DNA from: Pseudomonadota bacterium
Lineage (GTDB): Bacteria > Pseudomonadota > Gammaproteobacteria > Burkholderiales > Thiobacillaceae
Assembly: GCA_021847835.1 (NCBI GenBank)
Contig: JAJZPR010000015.1
Location: forward strand, 1 to 52,565
Length of the DNA: 52,565 nucleotides
Direction of reading: 5' to 3'
Shown here: positions 8,295 through 18,272 of the stretch, one piece after another
Position numbering within the stretch: the first letter of the stretch is position 1
How the letters are laid out: each line of letters starts with the position of its first letter
Made by a program: the position numbers and the translations under genes
Notes under the pieces: model-generated
Databases searched by the model: none
What the model was told of the DNA's origin: nothing
The model's input: the letters and a program-made list of their open reading frames with translations, nothing else

Positions 8295-9149
8295 ATGGAT
8301 CCCGACCCTAGTCGACCGCACCGGAACTGGCTGGAACGCCTGTCCGCCTTCCTCTCCCGTCAGCCCGAAGACCGCGAAGAGCTGATCGAAATCCTTCACG
8401 CCGCCTACGACCGCAACCTCATGGACGCAGACGGCCTCGCCATGATCGAAGGCGTGCTGCAGGTAGGCGAAATGCAGGTGCGCGACATCATGATCCCGCG
8501 TTCGCAAATGGACGTGGTCGACATCAACGAGCCCCCCGAACAGTTCCTGCCGCGCGTGATTGAGGCCGCGCACTCGCGCTTCCCCGTGATCGACGGCGAG
8601 AAGGACAATGTGCTCGGCATCCTGCTGGCCAAGGATCTGCTCAGATTGCAGATCGGCGAGGAACTGGACATGCGCGATACCCTGCGCCCGGCGATTTTCA
8701 TCCCCGAGTCCAAGCGCCTGAACGTGCTGCTCAAGGAATTCCGCGCCAGCCGCAACCACATGGCCATCGTCGTGGACGAATACGGCGGCGTGTCCGGCCT
8801 GGTCACCATCGAGGACGTGCTCGAGCAGATCGTCGGCGACATCGAGGACGAATATGACTTCGACGAAACCGAGGACAACATCATCCGCGACAAGGCCGGC
8901 CGCTACCGCGTGAAAGCGGCGACCGAGATCGCCGACTTCAACGAAGCCATGGGCACGGATTTCTCGGACGAGGACTACGACACCGTCGGCGGCCTGGTGC
9001 TCTCCAAATTCGGCCGCCTGCCCAAGCGCGGCGAAACCATCGAGTTCGACGGGCTGAAGGTGCAGGTGCTGCGCGCCGATTCGCGCCGCGTGCATACCCT
9101 GGTGGTGGAGCGCGCAGTCGCTGCGCCGCAGCTGCCGCTGGAGGTTTGA
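8295..9149 (+). CDS. corC: HlyC/CorC family CBS-domain protein (YbeX)
   Basis: A 284-residue cytosolic protein with two CBS domains (about residues 60-180; 'VRDIMIPRSQMDVVD', 'VVDEYGGVSGLVTIEDVLEQIVG') and a C-terminal transporter-associated CorC_HlyC domain ('TVGGLVLSKFGRLP'). It lacks the DUF21 membrane domain, so it is the short YbeX/CorC type implicated in Mg/Co efflux and, more recently, ribosome metabolism. The ATG has no clear Shine-Dalgarno sequence. In E. coli lnt follows; here the gene ends at a bidirectional terminator and lnt is absent. Confidence 0.92.
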   Translation: MDPDPSRPHRNWLERLSAFLSRQPEDREELIEILHAAYDRNLMDADGLAMIEGVLQVGEMQVRDIMIPRSQMDVVDINEPPEQFLPRVIEAAHSRFPVIDGEKDNVLGILLAKDLLRLQIGEELDMRDTLRPAIFIPESKRLNVLLKEFRASRNHMAIVVDEYGGVSGLVTIEDVLEQIVGDIEDEYDFDETEDNIIRDKAGRYRVKAATEIADFNEAMGTDFSDEDYDTVGGLVLSKFGRLPKRGETIEFDGLKVQVLRADSRRVHTLVVERAVAAPQLPLEV

Positions 9150-9155
9150 TCAGCC

Positions 9156-9204
9156 TTCAGCCAACAAAAAAGCGGCCACATGGGCCGCTTTTTTTGTGGC
9201 TGAA
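9156..9204. terminator. Bidirectional terminator between corC and fba
   Basis: A stem of AGCGGCC/GGGCCGCT is flanked by an A6 run on the left and a T7 run on the right. TTCAGCCA on the left also pairs with TGGCTGAA on the right. It serves the convergent genes corC and fba on both strands. Confidence 0.9.
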
Positions 9205-9212
9205 TCCGGCGC

Positions 9213-10277
9213 TCAGTTGACGCGCGGGTCCAGCTCGCCCTTGGCGTAGCGCGCGGTCATCGCTTCCAGGGAGATCACCTTGATCTTGGAGGCGTTTCCT
9301 GCCGTGCCGAAGGCTTCGTAGCGGGCCTTGCAGATTTCCTTCATGGCCTTGGTCGAGGCGGCAAGGAACTTGCGCGGGTCGAACTCCTTCTTGTTCTCGG
9401 CCAGGAACTTGCGGGTGGCGCCGGTGGAGGCCATGCGCAGGTCGGTGTCGATGTTGACCTTGCGCACGCCGTTCTTGATGCCTTCCACGATCTCTTCGAC
9501 CGGCACGCCGTAGGTCTCGCCCATGTCGCCGCCGTAGCTGTTGATGATCTTCAGCCATTCCTGCGGCACCGAGGAGGAGCCGTGCATCACCAGGTGGACA
9601 GTGGGAATGCGCTTGTGGATTTCCTTGATGCGCTCGATGGCGAGGATGTCGCCCGTCGGCGGACGGGTGAACTTGTAGGCGCCGTGGCTGGTGCCAATGG
9701 CGATGGCCAGCGCGTCCACGCCGGTCTTCTTGACGAAATCGGCGGCCTCGTCGGGATCGGTCAGCAGCTGGCTGTGATCCAGGGTGCCTTCGGCGCCAAT
9801 GCCGTCTTCCTCGCCGGCCTGGCCGGTTTCCAGGGAGCCCAGGCAGCCCAGCTCGCCTTCGACGGACACGCCGCAGGCGTGCGCCATTTCCACGGTGCGG
9901 CGGGTGACGTCGACGTTGTACTCGTAGGTGGAGGGGGTCTTGCCGTCCTCGCCCAGGGAGCCGTCCATCATCACGGAGGAGAAGCCCAGCTGGATGGAGC
10001 GCTGGCACACTGCGGGGGAGGTGCCGTGGTCCTGGTGCATGCACACGGGAATGTGCGGAAATTCCTCGATCGCGGCCAGGATCAGGTGGCGCAGGAAGGG
10101 GGCGCCGGCGTATTTGCGGGCGCCGGCGGAGGCCTGCACGATCACCGGGGAATCGGTCTCGTCGGCGGCTTCCATGATGGCGCGCATCTGCTCGAGGTTG
10201 TTGACGTTGAAGGCCGGCACGCCGTAGCCGTGCTCGGCGGCGTGGTCCAGCATTTGACGCAGTGAAATCAGTGCCAT
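9213..10277 (-). CDS. fba: Fructose-bisphosphate aldolase, class II
   Basis: This zinc-dependent class II aldolase interconverts fructose-1,6-bisphosphate with glyceraldehyde-3-phosphate and DHAP, and can also make sedoheptulose bisphosphate in the Calvin cycle. It has 354 residues from the ATG at 10277, which has AGGAG upstream. Motifs include '[10 protein letters not shown]' with zinc ligand His84 and catalytic Asp83, 'GTSHGAYKF' and '[11 protein letters not shown]'. It is the last gene of the leftward tkt-gap-pgk-pyk-fba operon and ends at the bidirectional terminator. The longer frame to 10343 is rejected because it runs into a repeat and loses the ribosome-binding site. Confidence 0.96.
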   Translation of the reverse strand: MALISLRQMLDHAAEHGYGVPAFNVNNLEQMRAIMEAADETDSPVIVQASAGARKYAGAPFLRHLILAAIEEFPHIPVCMHQDHGTSPAVCQRSIQLGFSSVMMDGSLGEDGKTPSTYEYNVDVTRRTVEMAHACGVSVEGELGCLGSLETGQAGEEDGIGAEGTLDHSQLLTDPDEAADFVKKTGVDALAIAIGTSHGAYKFTRPPTGDILAIERIKEIHKRIPTVHLVMHGSSSVPQEWLKIINSYGGDMGETYGVPVEEIVEGIKNGVRKVNIDTDLRMASTGATRKFLAENKKEFDPRKFLAASTKAMKEICKARYEAFGTAGNASKIKVISLEAMTARYAKGELDPRVN

Positions 10278-10306
10278 GTTTGCTCTCCTATTAACAAAAA
10301 TCAATC

Positions 10307-10360
10307 CGCGCAGGAGCAGGCTTGCCTGCGATAAATCCCGCACCCAAGGGCGCTCCTACA
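10307..10360. repeat. REP-like element between pyk and fba
   Basis: GCAGG...CCTGC forms one hairpin (about 10310-10329) and AGGAGC...GCTCCT (10311-10316 and 10352-10357) forms a wider one. The text 'GGAGCAGGCTTGCCTGCGAT' resembles the Pseudomonas REP type with a GGAGC...GCTTGC...GCGAT core. It fills most of the 87-base gap between pyk and fba. Confidence 0.6.
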
Positions 10361-10364
10361 GTGT

Positions 10365-11801
10365 TTAGCCTTTCTTGCGTCCGCCCACCTTGACGATTTT
10401 CAGGGTGTTGGTGCCGCCTGACTTGCCGATGGGTTCGCCGATGGTGAGGATGATGAGATCGCCCTCGCGCACCGCGCCGCGGCGGCGCAATTCTTCTTCG
10501 GCGGCTTCCAACAATTCGTCGCGGTCGCTGTCCTTGCCGATCTTGAAATTGATGGGGTAGACGCCGCGGAACAGGGTAACTTTTCTACGGGTTTCCACCT
10601 CGGGTGTCAAGGCGTAGATGGGCACGTGGGTGCTGTGCCGGGACATCCACAGACAGGTCGAGCCGCTCTGGGTCAGGGCGGCAATGGCCTTGATGTTCAT
10701 GTGCAGCGAGGTATAGGCCGCGCTCATGGCGATGGATTCGTCCGTGCGCAGGAAGCTGCGCTTGAGCCGCGCCTCGCCGATGTAGGGCTGCGCTTCCTTC
10801 TCGGCTTCCAGGCACACGCGGTGCATGGCCGCGACGGCCTCCACCGGGTAGTGGCCGGCCGCGGTCTCGGCCGACAGCATCACCGCGTCGGTGCCGTCGA
10901 GCACGGCGTTGGCCACATCGGACACTTCGGCGCGGGTCGGGATCGGGCTTTCGATCATCGACTCCATCATCTGCGTGGCGGTGATGGCGAGCTTGTTCTT
11001 GTCGCGCGCCATGCGGATCATGCGTTTTTGCAGGGCGGGCACGGCGGCATCGCCCACTTCCACGCCGAGGTCGCCGCGCGCCACCATGATGGCGTCGGCC
11101 TCGTCGAGGATTTCATCGAGGTTGTCGATGGCCTCGGCGCGCTCGATCTTGGCGACGATCAGGCTCTTGGCGCCGGCCGCCTTCAGGAGGTCGCGCGCCT
11201 GGCGGATGTCCGCGGCGGTCTTGGGGAAGGACACCGCCAGGTAATCCGCCTTCAGTGCGGCGGCAGTCTTGATGTCCTCGATATCCTTTTCCGTCAATGC
11301 GGAGGCGGACAGGCCGCCGCCCTTGCGGTTGATGCCCTTGTTGTTGGACAGCACGCCGCCCTGCACCACGGTGCAGTGGATTTCGCTGCCCTCGACCTTC
11401 TCCACCCACATCTCGATGCGGCCGTCGTCCAGGAGCAGGGTGGCGCCGCGCGCGACATCCCTGGGCAGGTCCTTGTAGTCGAGGCCGACGCGTTCCTGGC
11501 TGCCTTCCTTGCACTCGGCGTCGAGGGTGAACTTGTCGCCGCGGGCCAATGTGATCGGGCCATCCTTGAACTTGCCGATGCGGATCTTGGGCCCTTGCAG
11601 GTCGACCAGCACGCCGATGGCGCGGCCGCGGGCGCGCGCCAGCTGGCGCACGAGTTCGGCGCGCTCGATGTGGTCCTGCGGCTTGCCATGGGAAAAATTC
11701 AGCCGGACCACGTCGAGTCCGGCTTCCATCATTTTGTCGAGTACCTTGGGGTCGGTCGAGGCCGGGCCCAGGGTGCCGACGATCTTGGTTTTGCGAATCA
11801 T
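10365..11801 (-). CDS. pyk: Pyruvate kinase
   Basis: Converts phosphoenolpyruvate and ADP to pyruvate and ATP. The 478 residues begin 'MIRKTKIVGTLGPAS', the usual N-terminus, and contain 'VRLNFSHG', 'KIERAEAIDNLDEIL' (catalytic Lys), 'DAIMVARGDLGVEVG' and 'TRAEVSDVANAVLDGTDAVMLS' split across the barrel. The C-terminal regulatory domain ends 'NTLKIVKVG'. It lies in a single-strand operon with pgk upstream and fba downstream. The ATG overlaps a TATGAT sequence and is followed upstream by an inverted repeat, so no strong ribosome-binding site is visible; translation may depend on the upstream fold. Confidence 0.95.
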   Translation of the reverse strand: MIRKTKIVGTLGPASTDPKVLDKMMEAGLDVVRLNFSHGKPQDHIERAELVRQLARARGRAIGVLVDLQGPKIRIGKFKDGPITLARGDKFTLDAECKEGSQERVGLDYKDLPRDVARGATLLLDDGRIEMWVEKVEGSEIHCTVVQGGVLSNNKGINRKGGGLSASALTEKDIEDIKTAAALKADYLAVSFPKTAADIRQARDLLKAAGAKSLIVAKIERAEAIDNLDEILDEADAIMVARGDLGVEVGDAAVPALQKRMIRMARDKNKLAITATQMMESMIESPIPTRAEVSDVANAVLDGTDAVMLSAETAAGHYPVEAVAAMHRVCLEAEKEAQPYIGEARLKRSFLRTDESIAMSAAYTSLHMNIKAIAALTQSGSTCLWMSRHSTHVPIYALTPEVETRRKVTLFRGVYPINFKIGKDSDRDELLEAAEEELRRRGAVREGDLIILTIGEPIGKSGGTNTLKIVKVGGRKKG

Positions 11802-11808
11802 ATGATCA

Positions 11809-11884
11809 GTGAGGAGTTAGGAGTCAGGAGTGAGGAGGGAAAGCGGGGGGTGCTCCTCACGCCTTACGCCTCACTCCTCACCCG
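11809..11884. repeat. Inverted repeat of degenerate TGAGGAG units (pgk-pyk junction)
   Basis: The left arm (11809-11838) is a string of GTGAGGAGT, TAGGAGTCAGGAG and TGAGGAGG units. The right arm (11853-11884) is the complement type, CTCCTCAC and CGCCTCACTCCTCAC. The arms would form a long imperfect hairpin in mRNA. It fills almost the whole 88-base gap between pgk and pyk. Confidence 0.85.
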
Positions 11885-11889
11885 CGGGC

Positions 11890-13074
11890 TCAGCCCGCGG
11901 CGCGCTTCTCCAGGATGTCCACGGCGGGCAGCACCTTGCCTTCCAGGTATTCCAGGAAGGCGCCGCCGGCGGTGGAGATGTAGGACACCTTGTCGTAGAT
12001 GCCGTACTTCTGGATGGCGGCGATGGTGTCGCCGCCGCCGGCCAGCGAGAAGCCCTTGGCATTGGCGATGGCCATGGACACGGTCTTGGTGCCTGCGCCG
12101 AACTGGTCGAACTCGAACACGCCCACGGGGCCGTTCCACACGATGGTGCCAGCCTTGGCGATGATGTCGGCAAGCTCTTGCGCAGACTTCGGGCCGATGT
12201 CGAAAATCATGTCGTCGTCGGCCACTTCGCCGGCATTTTTCAGCACGGCCGGCTCGTTGGCATCGAATTTCTTGCCGCACACCACGTCCACGGCGATGGG
12301 GATGCTGGCGCCGCGCTTGGCCATTTTCTCGATGAGCATTTTCGCGGTGGGGATGAGGTCATGCTCGCACAGCGACTTGCCGACATTGTGGCCCATGGCG
12401 GCGAGGAAGGTGTTGGCGATGCCGCCGCCGACCACCAGCTGGTCGACCTTCTCGGACAGGGATTCGAGCACGGTCAGCTTCGTCGATACCTTGCTGCCGC
12501 CGACGATGGCGACCATGGGGCGCGCCGGGTTGGCCAGGGCCTTGTCCAGCGCGTCGAGTTCTTCGGTGAGCAGCAGGCCGGCGCAGGCCACCGGCGCGAA
12601 CTGGGCGATGCCGTAGGTGGAGGCTTCGGCGCGGTGCGCGGTGCCGAAGGCGTCCATCACGAATACGTCGCACAGGGCGGCGTATTTCTTTGCGGTTTCC
12701 TCGACGTTCTTCTTTTCGCCCTTGTTGATGCGGCAGTTTTCCAGCAGCACGACTTCGCCTTCGGCGACATCGAAGCCGCCGTCGACCCAGTCGCGGATGA
12801 CGCGAACGTTCTTGCCCAGCTTGGCGGACATCACGTCGGCCACGGGCTTGAGGGAGTTTTCTTCGGAGAACTCGCCTTCGGTGGGACGGCCGAGGTGGGA
12901 GGTGACCATGACCCTGGCGCCTGCCTTCATGGCGTGCTCGATGGTGGGCATGGACGCGGTGATGCGGGCGTCACTCGTGACCTTGCCGTCCTTCACGGGC
13001 ACGTTGAGGTCGGCGCGGATGAACACGCGCTTGCCCTTGAGGTCGAGGTCGGTCATGCGGATGAACTTGGGCAT
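11890..13074 (-). CDS. pgk: Phosphoglycerate kinase
   Basis: Transfers phosphate between 1,3-bisphosphoglycerate and ADP in glycolysis, or in reverse in the Calvin cycle. The 394-residue protein has '[12 protein letters not shown]' near the N-terminus, '[11 protein letters not shown]', '[11 protein letters not shown]' and the glycine-rich '[12 protein letters not shown]' near the C-terminus, all in family order. AGGAGCAAAAC precedes the ATG. It follows gap by 149 bases that hold a repeat of a different family. Codon use is uniform with the rest of the operon. Confidence 0.97.
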   Translation of the reverse strand: MPKFIRMTDLDLKGKRVFIRADLNVPVKDGKVTSDARITASMPTIEHAMKAGARVMVTSHLGRPTEGEFSEENSLKPVADVMSAKLGKNVRVIRDWVDGGFDVAEGEVVLLENCRINKGEKKNVEETAKKYAALCDVFVMDAFGTAHRAEASTYGIAQFAPVACAGLLLTEELDALDKALANPARPMVAIVGGSKVSTKLTVLESLSEKVDQLVVGGGIANTFLAAMGHNVGKSLCEHDLIPTAKMLIEKMAKRGASIPIAVDVVCGKKFDANEPAVLKNAGEVADDDMIFDIGPKSAQELADIIAKAGTIVWNGPVGVFEFDQFGAGTKTVSMAIANAKGFSLAGGGDTIAAIQKYGIYDKVSYISTAGGAFLEYLEGKVLPAVDILEKRAAG

Positions 13075-13159
13075 GTTTTGCTCCTAAAGATAATTAAGCG
13101 GTAAGGCTTGGGCGGCGCGAAATTGATTATGCTGCCCAGGCCTTACAACTCAGCAGATT

Positions 13160-13220
13160 CAAGTTACAAGTTGCAAGTTACAAGGAAAACCTTGCAACTT
13201 GCCTCTTGTATCTTGCAACT
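13160..13220. repeat. Inverted repeat of CAAGTTACAAG units (gap-pgk junction)
   Basis: The left arm (13160-13185) contains CAAGTTACAAGTTGCAAG and the right arm (13190-13220) CCTTGCAACTTG plus TCTTGCAACT. They pair around a 4-base AAAA loop. It is built like the TGAGGAG repeats, with short degenerate tandem units making two opposing arms, but from a different unit. Confidence 0.85.
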
Positions 13221-13223
13221 GAA

Positions 13224-14228
<1,005 letters not shown>

Positions 14229-14260
14229 TCAGTTTCTCCTAAAACAAAAAACAAAAATTT

Positions 14261-14379
14261 GTTAGGGGTCAGGGGTCGGGATTCAGGGGTCAGGGAATGA
14301 TGGCTTAAAGCCGTTTTTTTATTGCGCGGGCTACGCCCGCTCATTCCCTGATTCCTGACACCTGATCCCTGCCTCCTGA
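14261..14379. repeat. Inverted repeat of TCAGGGGT-type units (tkt-gap junction)
   Basis: The left arm (14261-14300) is made of GTTAGGGGTCAGGGGTC-like units and the right arm (14341-14379) of CCTGATTCCTGACACCTG-like units. The loop holds a second perfect hairpin, GCGGGC-TAC-GCCCGC (14326-14340). The element fills the gap between tkt and gap except for the gap ribosome-binding site. Confidence 0.85.
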
Positions 14380-14380
14380 A

Positions 14381-16366
14381 TTACAAAACGCTCTTCACCG
14401 CGGCGGCCACATTTTCGGGCGTGAAGCCGAACTCCTTGAACAGCACCGGGGCGGGGGCGGATTCGCCGAAGCGGTCGAGGCCGACCACGGCACCTTCCAG
14501 GCCCACGTACTTGCGCCAGAAGTCGGTGACGCCGGCTTCCACGGCCACGCGCGGCAGGCCCTTGGGCAGCACGCTTTCCTTGTAGGCCTTGTCCTGGCGG
14601 TCGAACACGTTGGTCGAGGGCATGGACACGACGCGCACCGGGATGCCTTCGGCGGCCAGCATTTCCTGGGCCTTCAGCGCCAGTTCGACTTCGGAGCCGG
14701 TGGCGATGATGATGGCCTTGGCGCCGGCGGCGTCCTTCAGCACGTAACCGCCCTTCCTGATGTTGGCGAGGGTGGCCTCGTCACGCTGCACGAACGGCAG
14801 GTTCTGGCGCGACAGGATGTGGCTGCTCGGGCCGGTCATGCGCTCGACGGAAGACACCCAGCCGACCAGGGTTTCGACGGTGTCGCAGGGACGCCAGACG
14901 TCCATGTTGGGAATCAAGCGCAGCGTCGCGGTCTGCTCGACGGGCTGGTGCGTGGGGCCGTCCTCGCCCAGGCCGATGGAATCGTGGGTGAAGACGTGGA
15001 TCACGCGCTGCTTCATCAGCGCGGCCATGCGCAGGGCGTTGCGGGAGTATTCCGAGAACATCAGGAAGGTGCCGCCGAAGGGCAGCAGGCCGCCGTGCAG
15101 GGCCAGGCCGTTCATGATCGCGGCCATGCCGAATTCGCGCACGCCGTAGCTGATGTAGTTGCCGGGCTTGCCGTGGCGGATGGGGTGGCAGCCTTCCCAG
15201 TTGGTCAGGTTGGAGCCGGTGAGGTCGGCGGAGCCGCCGACGAACTCGGGCAGCGCGGGAGCCAGGGCGTTGATGGCGAGCTGGCTGGCCTTGCGGGTGG
15301 CGACGGTCTCGGCCTTGGCGTTGATGGCGGCGAGCCTGTCGGCCACGTGCTTTTCCCAGTTGAGCGGCAGCTCGCCGTTCATGCGGCGCTCGAATTCGGC
15401 GGCGAGCTCGGGGTATTCCTTCCCGTACTCGGCGAACTTGTTGTTCCACAGGGTTTCCAGGCCCTGGCCCTTGGTCTTGGCGTCCCAGCCTTCGTACACG
15501 TCCAGGGGAATCTCGAACGGGCCGTGGTTCCAGCCCATGTGCTTGCGGGTGGCTTCCACTTCCTCGTGGCCGAGCGCGGCGCCGTGCACGTCGTGGGTGC
15601 CGGCCTTGTTGGGCGAGCCCTTGCCGATGATGGTCTTGCAGCAGATCAGGCTGGGCTTGCCGGTTTCGGCCTTGGCTTCGGTGATGGCCTTCTCGATGGC
15701 GGCAAAGTCGTGGCCGTCGACGTTGGGGATGACGTGCCAGCCATAGGCTTCGAAGCGCTTGGCGGTGTCGTCGGTGTACCAATGCTCGATGTGGCCGTCG
15801 ATGGAAATGCCGTTGTCATCCCAGAAGGCGATGAGCTTGCCCAGCTTCCAGGTGCCGGCCAGCGCGCAGGCTTCGTGGGAAATGCCTTCCATCATGCAGC
15901 CGTCGCCCATGAACACGTAGGTGTGGTGGTTGACGATGTCATGGCCGGGCCTGTTGAACTCGTTGGCCAGCAGCTTTTCCGCCAGCGCCATGCCCACGGC
16001 ATTGGTGATGCCCTGGCCGAGCGGGCCGGTGGTGGTCTCGACGCCGGGGGTGTAGCCGTATTCGGGGTGGCCCGGGGTCTTGGAGTGCAGCTGGCGGAAC
16101 TTCTTCAGTTCGTCCATCGGCAGGTCGTAGCCGGTCAGGTGCAGCAGCGAATAGATCAGCATGGAGCCGTGGCCGTTCGAAAGCACGAAACGGTCGCGGT
16201 CGTACCACTTGGGGTTGGTGGGGTTGTGGCGCAGGTGGTGGTTCCACAGCACTTCGGAGATTTCCGCCATGCCCATGGGGGCGCCGGGGTGGCCGGATTT
16301 GGCCTTTTCAACGGCATCCATGGACAGGGCACGGATGGCGTTGGCGAGATCGGTACGGGTTGCCAT
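14381..16366 (-). CDS. tkt: Transketolase
   Basis: Thiamine-diphosphate enzyme moving two-carbon units between sugar phosphates in the pentose phosphate and Calvin cycles. The 661-residue product starts '[14 protein letters not shown]' with GAGGT 6 bases upstream. '[14 protein letters not shown]' begins the TPP-binding domain and '[14 protein letters not shown]' carries the Mg/TPP motif. '[13 protein letters not shown]' and '[16 protein letters not shown]' follow in the pyrimidine domain. It is the first gene of the operon, so the promoter should lie in 16367-16700. An in-frame extension to 16399 has no added conserved sequence. Confidence 0.96.
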   Translation of the reverse strand: MATRTDLANAIRALSMDAVEKAKSGHPGAPMGMAEISEVLWNHHLRHNPTNPKWYDRDRFVLSNGHGSMLIYSLLHLTGYDLPMDELKKFRQLHSKTPGHPEYGYTPGVETTTGPLGQGITNAVGMALAEKLLANEFNRPGHDIVNHHTYVFMGDGCMMEGISHEACALAGTWKLGKLIAFWDDNGISIDGHIEHWYTDDTAKRFEAYGWHVIPNVDGHDFAAIEKAITEAKAETGKPSLICCKTIIGKGSPNKAGTHDVHGAALGHEEVEATRKHMGWNHGPFEIPLDVYEGWDAKTKGQGLETLWNNKFAEYGKEYPELAAEFERRMNGELPLNWEKHVADRLAAINAKAETVATRKASQLAINALAPALPEFVGGSADLTGSNLTNWEGCHPIRHGKPGNYISYGVREFGMAAIMNGLALHGGLLPFGGTFLMFSEYSRNALRMAALMKQRVIHVFTHDSIGLGEDGPTHQPVEQTATLRLIPNMDVWRPCDTVETLVGWVSSVERMTGPSSHILSRQNLPFVQRDEATLANIRKGGYVLKDAAGAKAIIIATGSEVELALKAQEMLAAEGIPVRVVSMPSTNVFDRQDKAYKESVLPKGLPRVAVEAGVTDFWRKYVGLEGAVVGLDRFGESAPAPVLFKEFGFTPENVAAAVKSVL

Positions 16367-16714
16367 ATTTACCTCAGGGTCGAGACACTCAAAAATCAAA
16401 AGCTAAAAATTCTGGCCAAACCTCCGGTCCCGTCCGCTGACAGGCGGGGTTCTGAGGTCTGGCCGGAATTTTCAGTCTGTTTTTTTCTTTAAGGCACGAA
16501 GGGATAGGGCGCGCCAGCCGGGATGACCTTTGTGAGGCGAATGCCCGGACGGAACTGGCGATTATCCCCGAGGGAAGATTCCGAAGCAAGGCTGGCCTGG
16601 CGGCCGCAGGGGGCGCAAGCCCTTGCCGGGCGCGGCAAGGGCGCCAGAAACCGCGCCAAGCTGCGGTTCCGGCGGGGATTAAAATGTTTTTATCCGCCGA
16701 CAGGCGGCTTTTAT
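16367..16714. other. Gene-free stretch between IMPase and tkt genes
   Basis: I find no convincing gene here. It holds three structures. First, an inverted repeat at about 16401-16474, with arms AAAATTCTGGCCA-AACCTC and GAGGTCTGGCC-GGAATTTT. Second, a nested hairpin at 16612-16645, GGCGC outside CCTTGCCG/CGGCAAGG. Third, CCGCC-GACA-GGCGG at about 16694-16707 followed by CTTTTATT on the plus strand. CCGCTGACAGGCGG inside the first repeat and CCGCCGACAGGCGG in the third differ by one base. The promoter of the tkt operon should be here on the minus strand, but I cannot name convincing -35 and -10 boxes. Confidence 0.6.
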
Positions 16715-17515
16715 TCAGCTCCGCAGCCAGGCCTGCCACTGCTCGAACAGTGCGGGGCTCGCCGAGGCGATGACCGAACGCTCCCAGATGTCGCCCTCGT
16801 CGAAACCGCCTTCCAGGCACGCCAGCCGGCCGCCGGACTCTTCCAGGATGAGCGCGCCGGCGGCGTAGTCCCAGAGTTTCTGCTTGCCGTGGGCATAGAT
16901 GTCGAAACGCCCGGCCGCCGTGTAGCACCAGTCCAGGGCGGAGGCGCCGAAGTTGCGCAGCGAGGCATAAGGCGGTTCGGCCACCAGCCTGGCGATCAGG
17001 TCCTTGGGCAGGCGCTTGGGCTCGATGCCGGCCATGGCGCGGCGCAGATCGCTCACGGGCGTGCGGATGGGCAAGGGCTCGTCGTCGAGAAAGGCGCCCT
17101 GGCCGCGCGCGGCATAGAAACATTCGTTGGCGACCGGGTCGTAGACCACCCCGAGTTCGCGCCGGCCGTTTTTCAGCCAGGCGACGGAAATGGCGAAATA
17201 GGGGATGCCGGCGACGAAGTTGGAGGTGCCGTCGATGGGGTCGATGCACCACAGGCCGTTTTCGCCTTTCGCCCAGGCTGCGCGCTGCTCGGCCTCGGTC
17301 ATTTCCTCGCCCAGCACCGGGCTCGCGATGATGTCGGGCAGGGCGCCTTCCAGCGCCTTTTGCGTGGCTTCATCGGCTTCGGTGAACAGGCTGCCGTCAT
17401 TCTTGTGGGTATGGGCCACGCGCAGGTAGCGCGGCGTGACTTCCTCGCGCGCGACCTCGCGCACCAGCGCGACGATCGCTTGCAGCTTTTGCCTGTGATC
17501 CGCCTCGCCCCTCAC
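16715..17515 (-). CDS. Inositol monophosphatase family protein
   Basis: A 266-residue member of the Li-sensitive, Mg-dependent phosphatase superfamily. Metal-site motifs are LGEE (residues 68-71), DPIDGTSNF (92-100) and 'LWDYAAGALILEESGG' with WD at 215-216. Substrates in this family include inositol-1-phosphate, histidinol phosphate, fructose-1,6-bisphosphate and PAP, and sequence alone does not choose between them; the neighbouring carbon operon makes a sugar phosphate possible. The start is GTG 17515, whose GTGA overlaps the stop of the upstream thioredoxin-like gene. An open frame continues upstream through that gene but is not plausible coding sequence. Confidence 0.85.
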   Translation of the reverse strand: MRGEADHRQKLQAIVALVREVAREEVTPRYLRVAHTHKNDGSLFTEADEATQKALEGALPDIIASPVLGEEMTEAEQRAAWAKGENGLWCIDPIDGTSNFVAGIPYFAISVAWLKNGRRELGVVYDPVANECFYAARGQGAFLDDEPLPIRTPVSDLRRAMAGIEPKRLPKDLIARLVAEPPYASLRNFGASALDWCYTAAGRFDIYAHGKQKLWDYAAGALILEESGGRLACLEGGFDEGDIWERSVIASASPALFEQWQAWLRS

Positions 17516-18072
17516 GCGTTTTTCCACTTGACCGAGCAGCCCATGCTCGGGATCTGCCCGGCCGGGCCTTTTTGCGTTTCGGCGACCGCCTTCATGGCCT
17601 CGAAGAGGTCGCGGCGCACGCCTTCGGGCGCGGTCTCCTTGCGCGACTCGTCGAAGCGGCCGCGGTACTGCAGTTCGAAATCGCGGTTGAAGCCGAAGAA
17701 GTCCGGCGTGCACACCGCGCCGTAGGCCTTGGCCACAGCCTGGGTTTCGTCCCGGACATAGGGGAAGGGAAAGCCGAATTCCGCCGCCACCTTCTTCATG
17801 TTGTCGAAAGAGTCCTCGGCGTATTCCGCCGGGTCGTTGCTCATGATGGCGATGGCGTGGATGCCGTGCTCGTCCCGTAATTCCTTGAGGTCACGGACCA
17901 GACGCGGGCGGATGGCCTTGACGTAGGGGCAGTGGTTGCAGATGAACATGACCAGCAGGCCGTTGGGGCCCATGGCGTCATGCAGCGTCCAGTTTCTGCC
18001 GTCGACGCCGGGCAGATTGAAATCGACGGCCTTCCAGCCGAAGTCGCAAACGGGGGTGGTGAGAGAAACCAT
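17512..18072 (-). CDS. Thioredoxin-fold AhpC/TSA family protein
   Basis: A 186-residue cytoplasmic thioredoxin-like protein. 'FNLPGVDGRNWTLHDAMG' and 'LVMFICNHCPYVKAIRP' are typical of the AhpC/TSA-type family with a CNHC pair in place of the peroxiredoxin cysteine context. 'AKAYGAVCTPDFFGF' follows at the cis-Pro loop, with Thr-Pro after a cysteine. Function is unknown; a thiol oxidoreductase or peroxidase role is inferred. It overlaps the IMPase-family start by 4 bases, so the two are co-translated. Upstream lies an inverted repeat and then divergent rsmE. Confidence 0.85.
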   Translation of the reverse strand: MVSLTTPVCDFGWKAVDFNLPGVDGRNWTLHDAMGPNGLLVMFICNHCPYVKAIRPRLVRDLKELRDEHGIHAIAIMSNDPAEYAEDSFDNMKKVAAEFGFPFPYVRDETQAVAKAYGAVCTPDFFGFNRDFELQYRGRFDESRKETAPEGVRRDLFEAMKAVAETQKGPAGQIPSMGCSVKWKNA

Positions 18073-18106
18073 ATGCCGAGACCCTGGAAAAATTCAAAAA
18101 ACAGCC

Positions 18107-18184
18107 AGCCACGGAGGACACAGAGGACACAGAGCAGACATGGCTGCTCGAACTTTCTCTGTGAACTCTGTGTCCTCTGTGGCT
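18107..18184. repeat. Inverted repeat of CACAGAGGA units (copy 1)
   Basis: The left arm AGCCACGGAGGACACAGAGG continues with another ACACAGAG; the right arm (18157-18184) is CTCTGTG-AACTCTGTGTCC-TCTGTGGCT. The loop is about 22 bases. It lies between the divergent thioredoxin-like gene and rsmE. Related copies are at 24982-25146, 26921-26975, 28293-28335 and 34733-34855. Confidence 0.88.
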
Positions 18185-18272
18185 TGATTCGCTTTTGCCT
18201 TACGCAGCCGCATGGAGAAAAGCGATAATCAGCTACATTGTCCAACCAAGCCACACGGATTCCAAGTTTTTC

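Noticed and set aside
14819-16492. A 557-codon open frame antisense to tkt, rich in Val, Gly and Asp
   Set aside because: It is the antisense frame of a highly conserved gene; its composition reflects tkt codon bias.
16523-17725. Long plus-strand open frame antisense to the IMPase-family and thioredoxin-like genes
   Set aside because: It is the low-stop complement of GC-rich coding DNA, with no domain and no ribosome-binding site.
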